Assembly: GCA_020636845.1 (NCBI GenBank)
Contig: JACJXD010000012.1
Coordinates: 1 to 64,000, forward strand
Source: Bacteroidales bacterium
GTDB lineage: Bacteria > Bacteroidota > Bacteroidia > Bacteroidales > Tenuifilaceae
Direction: 5' to 3'
Length of the DNA stretch: 64,000 nt
Position numbers and translations under genes: made by a program. The notes below the pieces were generated by a model. It worked only from the letters and a program-made list of their open reading frames with translations. It did not search any database and had not been told where the DNA came from. Position 1 is the stretch's first letter; each line of letters begins with the position of its first letter. Of the stretch, positions 26,059-34,375 are shown one piece after another.

Positions 26059-28857
26059 ATGAAAATTTATTTTACGATAATTTCTTATTTTCTTTTTCTT
26101 GCAAATGCATTTTGTCAAGTAATAGAGGTATCACCATCTTTACCAACAGACGTCGATGCCATAACTCTTATTTTTGATGCAAGTAAAGCCTCTAGAACGG
26201 ATTTAGTAGATTATTCTGGAGATGTGTATGCTCATACCGGAGTAAAAATAGAAGGTTCTTCAGAATGGCAGTATGTAATAGGTAGTTGGGGAAGTAATAC
26301 TACACAGCCAATGCTTACTAGAACAGGGGACAATACTTACATTTTGTCAATATCGCCGAATATTAGAGAGTTTTATGGCGTTCCCGCTAATGAAAAAATA
26401 ACCCAGATGTGCTTTGTATTTCGTAGTAGTGATGGTACAAAGCAGACCGAGGATATTTTTTATGATGTTTATGAGCAAGGTCTTTCGGTTAGTTTTACTA
26501 CTCCGGAACAAAATAAACCAATTTGTAATTTAAATGATGTTTTTGATGTTAAGGTAGATGCCAATAACTCTACAAATTTAAAACTTTTAGTTGATAACGT
26601 TGAAGTTCAAAGTACAACAGAAACTTCAATTACATATAGTTATACTGCAATAGATTATGGAAAACATTGGTTCAAGGCAATTGCTACGGATGGAACAACA
26701 ACTGCCTTCGATTCTGTTTATATTCTTGTTAGAACACCTGTGAACGTTGCCGATTTGCCAGTAGGTATGAAGGCTGGCGTTAATATTATTGATCAGAATA
26801 CAGTAACCATTGTCCTTTACGATCCTCCTGCTAAAAAGAATTACGCATATCTTATAGGAAATTTTTCCGATTGGCTTCCCGATGAGCAGTATTATATGAA
26901 GCGAACTCCCGATGGGAAATATTATTGGATTACGCTTTCTAATTTGTTACCAAATCAGGAGTATGCTTTTCAGTTTTTAGTTGACGGATATTTACGAGTT
27001 GCGGATCCTTTTACACATAAAACACTTGATCCCAACGATAAAGATATACCATTAACCACCTATCCTGAGTTAATGAATTATCCAACGGGTAAAACGCATG
27101 GAATAGCCTCAGTATTTAAAACTACGTTAAGTAATTATTCTTGGAAAGTTATTAATTATACTATACCTCCAAAAGAAAACTTAGTTATATATGAACTCCT
27201 TGTTAGAGACTTTGTTGCAGATTCTTACATTAAATCAGCGGAAGACTCTTTAAGTTATCTTAAAAAGTTAGGAGTAAATGCTGTTGAATTAATGCCTATT
27301 AACGAATTTGAAGGTAACGATAGTTGGGGGTATAACCCTTCGTTTTACTTTGCCACGGATAAAGCTTATGGAACGGCAAATGATTATAAAGAATTCATAG
27401 ATTCTGCACATGGAATGGGGATGGCAGTTATAATGGATATCGTGTTAAATCATTCATTTGGACAATCTCCTTTAGTTCAATTATATTCCAATTCTGATGG
27501 AGAATCTTTAGGCGAACCTACTGCTGATAACCCATGGTACAATGTAACTTGTCCTCATGAACCGTATTGTTGGGGGTACGATTTTAACCATGAAAGTGCA
27601 GAAACTCAGAAATTTGTAGATTCTGTATTAACGTACTGGCTTACGGAATATAAAGTGGATGGTTTCCGTTTTGATTTTACAAAGGGTTTTACTAATGTGC
27701 AAACAGGAGATGGGGGCTCTGATTATGATGCCTCGCGTGTTGCTATACTAGAACGTATTGCCGATAAAGTTTGGTCAATTAATCAGAATGCGTATGTTAT
27801 TCTTGAACATTTTTGTGCAAACACAGAAGAAAAGGCGTTAGCTACATACAAAAGTTCAGAAGGAAAAGGAATGCTGGTTTGGGGAAATTTGAATTATAGT
27901 TATAACGAGGCAACGATGGGATGGTTAAATGACTCAAATTTTTCTGATATTGCATACAAACAACGTGGGTGGAGTGTACCTAACTTGGTTGGTTATATGG
28001 AAAGTCATGATGAAGAGAGGCTAATGTATAAAAACCTTACATATGGAAATTCTTCAAACGCAGATCATGATGTTAAAAATCTTTTAATTGCTCTAAAACG
28101 GATGGAATTGGCAGCAAATTTCTTTATACCGTTTCCTGGTCCTAAAATGATATGGCAATTTGGCGAATTAGGATACGATTATTCTATTGAATATAATGGG
28201 AGAACTGGGCGCAAACCTGTTCGGTGGGATTACTATGGGCCAGATGAAAGACTTAGCCTTTTTAATACTTTTGCTCATTTAAATAGATTAAAACAAAAAT
28301 ATGAAGTTTTTTCAACTTCTTCATATGATTATAATTTAGATGGTGCTAAGAAATGGATAAAATTGGATGGGGAAGATATGGATGTTGTTATTATGGGAAA
28401 TTTTGATGTGAATGCTACTTCCTTTACAATTGATTTTCCATCTATAGGTAAATGGTATGAATATTGGACAGGCGATTCCATTAATATTAGTGATGTTTCG
28501 GTTTTATTTTCTATGCAACCTTCGGAGTATAGATTATATACTAATAAGCGAATTAATAGAAATGCAATATATGTTAGCGTTGAAAAAAATATGAATTCAC
28601 TAAACGATGTCTCTGTTTGGCCAAACCCATCTTCGGGGACTTTTAACATTTCATATAGTGTACAAGGAAATGCTAAAGGTATATTAGAAGTGTATAATAT
28701 GCTAGGTCAAAAAGTTTTTAGTAGGATTGTTAGTACAAACTCTGGAACTACTACTGTTTCTGTTACTTTGCCAAGTAATTTATCCTCGGGCTTTTACACG
28801 TATCGGGTATTATTTGAAGGAAGGCAAAGTTCCGGTAAAATTGGACTATTCAGATAA
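26059..28857 (+). CDS. GH13 alpha-amylase with type IX secretion C-terminal domain
   Basis: 932 residues. Signal peptide ending NAFCQ (about 19); beta-rich N-terminal domains (20-235) that may bind starch; a CBM48/isoamylase-N-like segment (YAYLIGNFSDWLPDEQYYMK, 263-282); and the GH13 barrel (about 375-720). Catalytic residues: nucleophile Asp539 (GFRFDF), acid/base Glu583 (VILEHF), stabiliser Asp651 (ESHDEERL). Residues from about 855 (VWPNPSSGTFNISYS to the end) form a T9SS type A sorting domain, so the enzyme is exported and possibly anchored. It degrades starch-like glucan outside the cell. A terminator follows. Confidence 0.93.
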   Translation: MKIYFTIISYFLFLANAFCQVIEVSPSLPTDVDAITLIFDASKASRTDLVDYSGDVYAHTGVKIEGSSEWQYVIGSWGSNTTQPMLTRTGDNTYILSISPNIREFYGVPANEKITQMCFVFRSSDGTKQTEDIFYDVYEQGLSVSFTTPEQNKPICNLNDVFDVKVDANNSTNLKLLVDNVEVQSTTETSITYSYTAIDYGKHWFKAIATDGTTTAFDSVYILVRTPVNVADLPVGMKAGVNIIDQNTVTIVLYDPPAKKNYAYLIGNFSDWLPDEQYYMKRTPDGKYYWITLSNLLPNQEYAFQFLVDGYLRVADPFTHKTLDPNDKDIPLTTYPELMNYPTGKTHGIASVFKTTLSNYSWKVINYTIPPKENLVIYELLVRDFVADSYIKSAEDSLSYLKKLGVNAVELMPINEFEGNDSWGYNPSFYFATDKAYGTANDYKEFIDSAHGMGMAVIMDIVLNHSFGQSPLVQLYSNSDGESLGEPTADNPWYNVTCPHEPYCWGYDFNHESAETQKFVDSVLTYWLTEYKVDGFRFDFTKGFTNVQTGDGGSDYDASRVAILERIADKVWSINQNAYVILEHFCANTEEKALATYKSSEGKGMLVWGNLNYSYNEATMGWLNDSNFSDIAYKQRGWSVPNLVGYMESHDEERLMYKNLTYGNSSNADHDVKNLLIALKRMELAANFFIPFPGPKMIWQFGELGYDYSIEYNGRTGRKPVRWDYYGPDERLSLFNTFAHLNRLKQKYEVFSTSSYDYNLDGAKKWIKLDGEDMDVVIMGNFDVNATSFTIDFPSIGKWYEYWTGDSINISDVSVLFSMQPSEYRLYTNKRINRNAIYVSVEKNMNSLNDVSVWPNPSSGTFNISYSVQGNAKGILEVYNMLGQKVFSRIVSTNSGTTTVSVTLPSNLSSGFYTYRVLFEGRQSSGKIGLFR

Positions 28858-28871
28858 TTATTGAAGATTAA

Positions 28872-28909
28872 AAAAATGCCTACTTGTTGTTTCAAGTAGG
28901 CATTTTTTA
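28872..28909 (+). terminator. Intrinsic terminator ending the sus-like operon
   Basis: Stem AAAATGCCTACTTG / CAAGTAGGCATTTT with a six-base loop and a T-run, 15 bases after the amylase stop. Confidence 0.93.
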
Positions 28910-28955
28910 GATTATCTATTTTAAAATAACCAGAAATTAAGTTAAAAATACTTTA

Positions 28956-28987
28956 AGATAAAAGATGATATCTATCATCTTTTATCT
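28956..28987. promoter_or_regulatory. 32-base near-perfect palindrome before the SPOR-Wza-Wzc operon
   Basis: Arms AGATAAAAGATGATA and TATCATCTTTTATCT are exact reverse complements, 15 bases each, separated by only two bases. The preceding transcript already has a strong terminator 47 bases upstream and no T-run follows, so it is unlikely to be another terminator. It lies 64 bases before the start of the SPOR-repeat gene, near where a -33 element would be for a weak TAACTTTC box at 29003-29010. A dimeric regulator site is the likeliest reading. Confidence 0.5.
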
Positions 28988-29030
28988 ATTGATCTTAATA
29001 TATAACTTTCAATACAAAAATTTAACAAAG

Positions 29031-29051
29031 CTTAAACTTATATAGTTTAAG
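29031..29051. promoter_or_regulatory. Inverted repeat abutting the SPOR-gene start codon
   Basis: CTTAAAC and GTTTAAG flank seven bases; the right arm ends directly at the ATG at 29052. In RNA this would be a short hairpin covering the ribosome-binding region; in DNA it could be an operator. Confidence 0.35.
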
Positions 29052-30812
29052 ATGAAAAACTTACTGCTTTTAGGCCTTTGTCTTTTTAGTTTTAGTTCTG
29101 CTTTTACACAAGTGGAAAAACTTTATTTAAGAGAATTAAATAACTGTATCCCAAAAGAATATACTGTAAATTTAAATTCAGTAGATCGTTCATATGCGAA
29201 AGTGGACAGTTTATATGAAGAATCTTTTAATGGTTACTTGACAGATAGTGATAGACTTCTAAAGTTAGAAGAGGCTTTTGTTGAGCAGGTTAAATGTAAG
29301 GAAGCATTATATAATATCTGGTTAAGGTCTGATAGTCTTTCTAAAGTTAAATCTCAAAAGTATTTTAATGAAGTTGCCAAGGCTTTTAAAAGTTTGGCGG
29401 ATTCTATCGATATTTTGAATCCAAAATTTATTTCGTCAGATGTAGCATTATTTTATGTCGAAAGAATGCATAAGATAATTATTCTTGAAAGATTTGGTAT
29501 TCAAGTATGCTTCGGCTGTATCTCAGACGATGTTCATGATTTAGCCCAACCAACAGGCTTTAATACGGATATTGTAGTAAACATTGATATGATAAAGCGT
29601 TTTAGAACTGCTTGGAACGAAACACAATACCCTTTAACTTATGATAATTGGACTTACACTCCAACAGAACGAAGATCTTTTTCGAGAGGTTACTATGCAA
29701 CAAAGTGGGACAATGCTAATTTTATACAAAAGAAACCTGTTTCTGAAACTTTAGCAGAGAGCGAACAATCCGAAACTATTAGCAGTAAGAAAACAGAAGT
29801 TAGAAACACTGAAACGATTGTGCAGAAACCTGTTGAAAATGTAACTGATAGAGAAAGTATTGGTAATCCTAAATCTGTTGGAAAGAGAAATAATCATAAA
29901 AAGGCAACAAGGAGTAGTGATATTCATCCTGCTAGTAATTCAGGATTAATAATAGAAAATGATGCGCAAGGTAGATCTCTTATAAAAGTGTTTATAGGAA
30001 AAGAAAGGCTTAAGAATTATAGAGTTCAGTACTATACAATTCAAGTTGCAGCAAGTAGAAATAAATTAGATTTAAATAATTTAGGAAAGCGGATTTACAA
30101 AGGCAACTCTACAGTAGAGGAGAGATATGAAGATGGCTGGTATAAATATACGGTAGGCCAATTCACATCAATAGATTCTGCAAACAAGTATTTGAATAGT
30201 TCGGCAGTATTGCAAGGATTTGTGTCTGGTTATGACACAAAGAGCCAGCGAGTTGCTATATTCAGTATGAAACAACCACAAAACTTGAGCATTTCTGCTT
30301 ATTCGCTAATTTTTAGGCTGCAGATTGCTGCATCGAGAAAAATGTTGGAACAGACGGTTCTTTCGAATATATACAATGGAAACAATCCTATAAATATTAC
30401 ACAGGAAGATGGTTGGTATAAATATTCAATAGGCGATTATATTTATGTTGATGAAGCGATAAGCGAAAGAGAAACTTGTAAGGTAAAGGGTGCTTTTATT
30501 GCACCTTATCGTGATGGGGTAAAAGTTAGCTGGCCATCGAAGGAAGGCCTTTTGCAGCAACAGAGCAGTCAAAATAGTTTGCCTATATATGTTATTCAGG
30601 TTGCTGCGTCAAGAAATTCATTATCAACGAGTGTTATAAAATCAATTTTAAATGTTGATTATCCGCTGACGATGAAATTTGAGGATGGCTGGTACAAGTA
30701 TTTTATTTCTGCTTTTAGCAGTTATTCTGCTGCGTTAGATCACGCTAAACAACTAAACATACCTGGAGCGTTTATCGCTACATATAAAAATGGGAAACGA
30801 GTTAACCCCTAG
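29052..30812 (+). CDS. Exported protein with three SPOR-like repeats, linked to polysaccharide export genes
   Basis: 586 residues. Signal peptide MKNLLLLGLCLFSFSSAFTQ. Residues 21-220 are helical and of unknown type. A low-complexity, charged linker (225-300) leads to three related repeats at about 327-395, 419-488 and 511-582. Each opens with I-Q-V/I-A-A-S-R, contains EDGWYKY and ends with a helix, matching the beta-alpha-beta SPOR fold that binds denuded peptidoglycan glycans. It is followed after 27 bases by the Wza-like gene, so it probably positions or supports an export machine at the cell wall. No close named homologue is known to me. Confidence 0.75.
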   Translation: MKNLLLLGLCLFSFSSAFTQVEKLYLRELNNCIPKEYTVNLNSVDRSYAKVDSLYEESFNGYLTDSDRLLKLEEAFVEQVKCKEALYNIWLRSDSLSKVKSQKYFNEVAKAFKSLADSIDILNPKFISSDVALFYVERMHKIIILERFGIQVCFGCISDDVHDLAQPTGFNTDIVVNIDMIKRFRTAWNETQYPLTYDNWTYTPTERRSFSRGYYATKWDNANFIQKKPVSETLAESEQSETISSKKTEVRNTETIVQKPVENVTDRESIGNPKSVGKRNNHKKATRSSDIHPASNSGLIIENDAQGRSLIKVFIGKERLKNYRVQYYTIQVAASRNKLDLNNLGKRIYKGNSTVEERYEDGWYKYTVGQFTSIDSANKYLNSSAVLQGFVSGYDTKSQRVAIFSMKQPQNLSISAYSLIFRLQIAASRKMLEQTVLSNIYNGNNPINITQEDGWYKYSIGDYIYVDEAISERETCKVKGAFIAPYRDGVKVSWPSKEGLLQQQSSQNSLPIYVIQVAASRNSLSTSVIKSILNVDYPLTMKFEDGWYKYFISAFSSYSAALDHAKQLNIPGAFIATYKNGKRVNP

Positions 30813-30839
30813 TCGTTAAACAAAACAAACAACAATACA

Positions 30840-31607
30840 ATGAAAAACTTAAGTTCTCTCTTCTCTAAATTGGCAATATTTGTTCTTTTGTCGATGTTAA
30901 TATCAGGATGTGCTTCAAGAAAAAAGGTATTAATGCTACAAGACATTAGCGAACAGAGTACCTCTATTAATAATCCGGGTAAAGCATCGTACCACTTACA
31001 AAAAGGTGATAATTTGTATATAAAAGTATATAGTGTCGATGAAAAAACATCGAAGTTTTTTCAAAGCGATTTCCCCAACTTAATGAATCCAACATACCTC
31101 TTTTTGAACAGTTACACAATTGATGAAAAAGGTTACATTAATGTTTCGTTTATTGACAAATTGAAGGTTGAGGGGCTGACCGTGGAAGAAGCTAAAAATA
31201 ATATTCAGAAGGCTTTAAACGAGTATTTTAAAGAGTGTACGGTTACTGTAAAGTTGGTTAATTTTCAGGTATCTGTTTTAGGCGAGGTAAATAAACCGGG
31301 AACCTTTACTATTGATAAAGAACAAATTAATTTATTTCAGGCATTGGGTTTAGCCGGAGGTCCAAAAGATTTTAGTAATTTGAAAAAAGTAATATTGGTT
31401 CGTCAAACCGATGCTGGTTCTAAGGCTCAAGTGTTAGACATTACAAATTTAGCCGTTCTAGAATCGGAATACTTCTATTTAATGCCCAACGACATAATAT
31501 ACGTTGAACCGGTTAAAGCCAAAATGGCTATTTATGGCTCAAACACACCTTACATTGTTTTCTCTTCAATCACATCGGCACTGCTGCTTTTAAGTATCTT
31601 ACTATAG
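30840..31607 (+). CDS. Wza-like polysaccharide export lipoprotein
   Basis: 255 residues. Lipobox ISGC with Cys24. The Poly_export domain starts near 50 (YHLQKGDNLYIKVYSVD) and runs to YFKECTVTVKLVNFQVSVLGEV; an SLBB-type segment (GEVNKPGTFTIDKEQINLFQ, about 149-168) follows. The C-terminus has a hydrophobic stretch (YIVFSSITSALLLLSILL) as in the outer-membrane helix of Wza proteins. It forms the outer-membrane channel for capsule or exopolysaccharide. It lies between the SPOR-repeat gene and the tyrosine kinase, six bases before the latter. Confidence 0.92.
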   Translation: MKNLSSLFSKLAIFVLLSMLISGCASRKKVLMLQDISEQSTSINNPGKASYHLQKGDNLYIKVYSVDEKTSKFFQSDFPNLMNPTYLFLNSYTIDEKGYINVSFIDKLKVEGLTVEEAKNNIQKALNEYFKECTVTVKLVNFQVSVLGEVNKPGTFTIDKEQINLFQALGLAGGPKDFSNLKKVILVRQTDAGSKAQVLDITNLAVLESEYFYLMPNDIIYVEPVKAKMAIYGSNTPYIVFSSITSALLLLSILL

Positions 31608-31613
31608 CAAGCT

Positions 31614-33929
31614 ATGGACAATCGCAATTTTGAGGTTGAAGAAGAAACAATTGATATTAAGAAGATTATAAGTCTGCTTGTAAAAAACTGGTATTGGTTT
31701 GCGATTTCCGTTTTTCTTTTTTTCGTTGGTGCCTTTTTGTGGAATTTTTATTCAACTCCCATATTTCAGGTTGAAGCAAAAATTTTAATCAATGATGAAG
31801 GATCTACTTTTATGGATCCCCAAATGATGGTTAGTCAGGTTTTTTCTCCTAACACGTATAAAGTAAAAAAGGAAATGGAAGTGCTTGGCAGTTATTCTTT
31901 AACCGCGGAGGCTATTGGCAAACTTCCATTGGAGGCAAGTTGGTGGAAGGGAAATGACTTAAAGTCTGTGGTTATTTACCCTCCTCCTTATCGGATGGTA
32001 ATAGATTCTTCTCATTTCCAAAGCGATAGTATAGAATTTTCAATTTTAAAAATAGATTCGTTAAATGTACTTCTTACTGGTCATTATGCAAATGCTGACA
32101 CGTGGAGTGATACGGTTAGGATTAATAATTATGCAGAATCTTCCGGTTTTAGGTTTAAGGTGATTCCAAATTCGGTAATTGATGTTAACGAGCGCTTTAA
32201 TTTTAAGTTGAATAGAAAAGAAGATTTAGTTAAGTATTTTAACGAGATCGATTTAAGCGAAGAAAAGTATGCTTCAACTATAATTGTTCGATTTAAAGAT
32301 GCTTCTGCAAGTAGAGCTGTCGATTTCTTAAATTCATTAAGCCAATCATTTTTAAAAAGAGGTGTTAAACGTAAAAATTTAATTGCGCTTAATACTATTA
32401 AGTTTATTGAGAGTCAACTTCACAGCGTTGTCGATTCTCTTCGCTTTTCGGCAGAGCGTTTGGAAAAGTTCCGAAGGGTAAAAGGGGCAACAAATTTAGA
32501 TTTTCAGTCACAAAAAGCGTATGAATTATTAGATGGCCTGGAGCGGGAAAAAGCACAGTACACGGTATTTTTGAATTACTACGATTATTTAAAGAAGTCG
32601 ATAACCCAGAATATGGAACTAGATAAGTTAGTTGTTCCGTCTGCAATGGGAGTCGGCGATGAGTTGTTAAATAAGTTGGTGTTAGAGCTTATTCAATTTT
32701 ATTCCGAAAAAGCCGAAATTGCCGTTAATACAAAAAAGGACAACCCCATGATTGGGGCTATAGACTATAAGATAGAAGATAGAAAAAAAACTATTCTTGA
32801 AACAATTAATGGGCTTACCTATTCTGCAAGGTTAGGAATAAAGAACCTTGATGAACGAATTCAGAAATATCAAACAGAAGTTTCGAAAATACCAGAGAAA
32901 GAAAAAGAGTTGTTAGCGTACCAACGAAATTTTAACTTGAATGATGAAATATATACGTTTCTTTTAAAAAAACGATCTGAGTTACAGATTGCTTCAGCCT
33001 CAAATTTTCCCGAAAATGAAGTCCTTGATCCCGCATCGGTTGTTCGTTCAAAAATAGTTTCGCCAAATAAAAAGTTGAATTACTTAGTGGCATTTCTGTT
33101 AAGTATTATTATTCCCTTTTTTGTATTGTACCTTAGAAATCAGCTTATTGATAAATTCGAAGAATCGGATCAACTAAATAACTTAGGCTTTCCAGTTATT
33201 GGAGAGTTAATACACTCCGAAAGTAACAATACGTTTGTTGTAAATAAAGAAAGAAACACCGCATTTTCAGAAGCCTATAGGTTACTTAGAACCAACATTA
33301 AATTTTTAATTGGCGGAGGCCAATCTCGGGTTGTTTTGGTTACTTCTACATTTTCCGGAGAAGGTAAAAGTTTTGTTTCACGAAATATTGCTGCAAGTTT
33401 TGCATTAGCAGGTCATAAGACCCTTTTAATGGATTGCGATTTGCGAAAAGTTGATAGTAATTTACTTGCTAGAACAAAGAAGGAGCAGGGCTTAAGTTCT
33501 TTTTTAAGCAACAATGCTTCGTACAACGATATTGTTGTAAGTTCTGATGTCGATAATTTATGGATAATCCCTTCGGGAATGGTTCCTCCTAATGCTACCG
33601 AACTTATAGATTCTCCTAAAATGCTTGAATTAATGGATATTGTGAGGGATAAATTTGAAATTATTATTATCGATTCGCCACCAATAGGTATGGTAGCCGA
33701 TAGTTACATTTTGGCGCAACAATCCGATTTATTACTTTTTATTATTCGTTATAAGCATAGCCGATTAAATGGAGTAGAGCGCATACTATCGTCGATTTCC
33801 CAAAAAAATATTAAAAAAGTAGCTTTAGTTACTAACGATATCAACAGTAAATATTTCAGATACGGTTATTATGGTAGCAAGTATGGCTATGGATATTACT
33901 ACGGGTATTCGGGGAAAAAGAAAAAATAG
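31614..33929 (+). CDS. Wzc-like polysaccharide co-polymerase / tyrosine autokinase
   Basis: 771 residues. Wzz domain with two membrane helices (about 26-46 and 489-506) around a coiled-coil periplasmic part; then a cytosolic BY-kinase. Walker A SGEGKS (581-586), Walker A' LLMDCDLR (604-611), Walker B IIIIDSPP (683-690). The tail from 747 carries ten tyrosines (Y747, Y750, Y752, Y753, Y757, Y759, Y761, Y762, Y763, Y765), the autophosphorylation cluster. It controls polymer length and export with the Wza-like protein. Unusually, no glycosyltransferase, flippase or polymerase genes adjoin. Confidence 0.94.
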   Translation: MDNRNFEVEEETIDIKKIISLLVKNWYWFAISVFLFFVGAFLWNFYSTPIFQVEAKILINDEGSTFMDPQMMVSQVFSPNTYKVKKEMEVLGSYSLTAEAIGKLPLEASWWKGNDLKSVVIYPPPYRMVIDSSHFQSDSIEFSILKIDSLNVLLTGHYANADTWSDTVRINNYAESSGFRFKVIPNSVIDVNERFNFKLNRKEDLVKYFNEIDLSEEKYASTIIVRFKDASASRAVDFLNSLSQSFLKRGVKRKNLIALNTIKFIESQLHSVVDSLRFSAERLEKFRRVKGATNLDFQSQKAYELLDGLEREKAQYTVFLNYYDYLKKSITQNMELDKLVVPSAMGVGDELLNKLVLELIQFYSEKAEIAVNTKKDNPMIGAIDYKIEDRKKTILETINGLTYSARLGIKNLDERIQKYQTEVSKIPEKEKELLAYQRNFNLNDEIYTFLLKKRSELQIASASNFPENEVLDPASVVRSKIVSPNKKLNYLVAFLLSIIIPFFVLYLRNQLIDKFEESDQLNNLGFPVIGELIHSESNNTFVVNKERNTAFSEAYRLLRTNIKFLIGGGQSRVVLVTSTFSGEGKSFVSRNIAASFALAGHKTLLMDCDLRKVDSNLLARTKKEQGLSSFLSNNASYNDIVVSSDVDNLWIIPSGMVPPNATELIDSPKMLELMDIVRDKFEIIIIDSPPIGMVADSYILAQQSDLLLFIIRYKHSRLNGVERILSSISQKNIKKVALVTNDINSKYFRYGYYGSKYGYGYYYGYSGKKKK

Positions 33930-33941
33930 TTTAATGCTTTA

Positions 33942-33976
33942 TAGAAACCCCATATAGATTTATATGGAGTTTTTCA
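33942..33976 (+). terminator. Probable terminator after the Wzc-like gene
   Basis: Stem CCATATA / TATATGG with partial extension by AAC and GTT, followed by five T, 13 bases after the stop. The stem is AT-rich, so strength is uncertain. Confidence 0.55.
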
Positions 33977-34079
33977 CACTATTGATATACATGCTAACTC
34001 CTAAATAGAGTTACATGAAAAGTAAAACTTCTGCTTTGATTATTTTAGAGTCGCTTTGTTGATATTATAGTTTAAATGC

Positions 34080-34205
34080 TCATAAGTTCACCTTCGAGCA
34101 TTTTTTGATGTCTCGTTTGTAGAAATTACCTACAAAGTTGCTAAAGCCTTTGTAGTTCTTGAACGGTTTCAAAAAATTTCTATCTAATAATCCTTCTTGT
34201 TTCAT
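34080..34205 (-). pseudogene. Relic of an IS256-family transposase (N-terminal piece)
   Basis: An ATG at 34205 opens 41 codons reading MKQEGLLDRNFLKPFKNYKG and then FSNFVGNFYKRDIKK. This matches the start of IS256 (mutator-type) transposases of Bacteroidota, in which an L-D-x-N-F-L-K-x-F-K region is followed by Y/Q-K-R-G-I-E-K-M-L-E-G-E-L. After IKK the frame runs into CSKVNL and stop, but the neighbouring frame reads KMLEGEL, so one base was lost in the A-run. The sequence after that no longer resembles the family. About 90 percent of a normal transposase (roughly 400 residues) is absent. Family assignment is from memory of the motif, not a search. Confidence 0.6.
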
Positions 34206-34223
34206 AATATATTTAAAGGTATA

Positions 34224-34257
34224 AAAAAGGTTTAAGGTTAAAACCCTGAACCTTTTT
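34224..34257 (+). terminator. Secondary hairpin with T-run in the 33.9-34.4 kb gap
   Basis: Left arm AAAAAGGTTTAAGG and right arm CCCTGAACCTTTTT pair with one wobble and one mismatch; the right arm ends in five T. It may back up the Wzc terminator. Confidence 0.4.
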
Positions 34258-34291
34258 CTAAAAGTTACGCATTTTAGCGGTTAGTCTTTAA

Positions 34292-34331
34292 AAATTAACT
34301 CTTAAGGGTTTTCCCTTGAGAGTTAATTTTA
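34292..34331. terminator. Strong bidirectional terminator at the end of the fibre gene
   Basis: Arms of 18 bases, AAAATTAACTCTTAAGGG and CCCTTGAGAGTTAATTTT, pair fully with one G-U wobble around a TTTT loop. It has T-rich flanks on both strands and lies 45 bases past the fibre-gene stop, between convergent genes. Confidence 0.85.
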
Positions 34332-34375
34332 TTTTAAATCCAAAATTGTAACGGTTATTTAAGAATAGTTAAACC

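Larger units (their letters stand above)
33930..34375. other. 446-base intergenic stretch between wzc-like and fibre genes
   Basis: The stretch holds, left to right, a weak terminator for the Wzc-like gene, a relic of an IS256-family transposase on the minus strand, a second hairpin at 34224-34257 (AAAAAGGTT paired with AACCTTTTT plus inner pairs) and a long bidirectional terminator at 34292-34331. Nothing else recognisable was found. It looks like an old insertion scar between convergent transcripts. Confidence 0.65.

Noticed and set aside
28973..28987. Right arm of the 32-base palindrome considered as a terminator
   Set aside because: No T-run follows and the preceding operon already has a strong terminator at 28872-28909.
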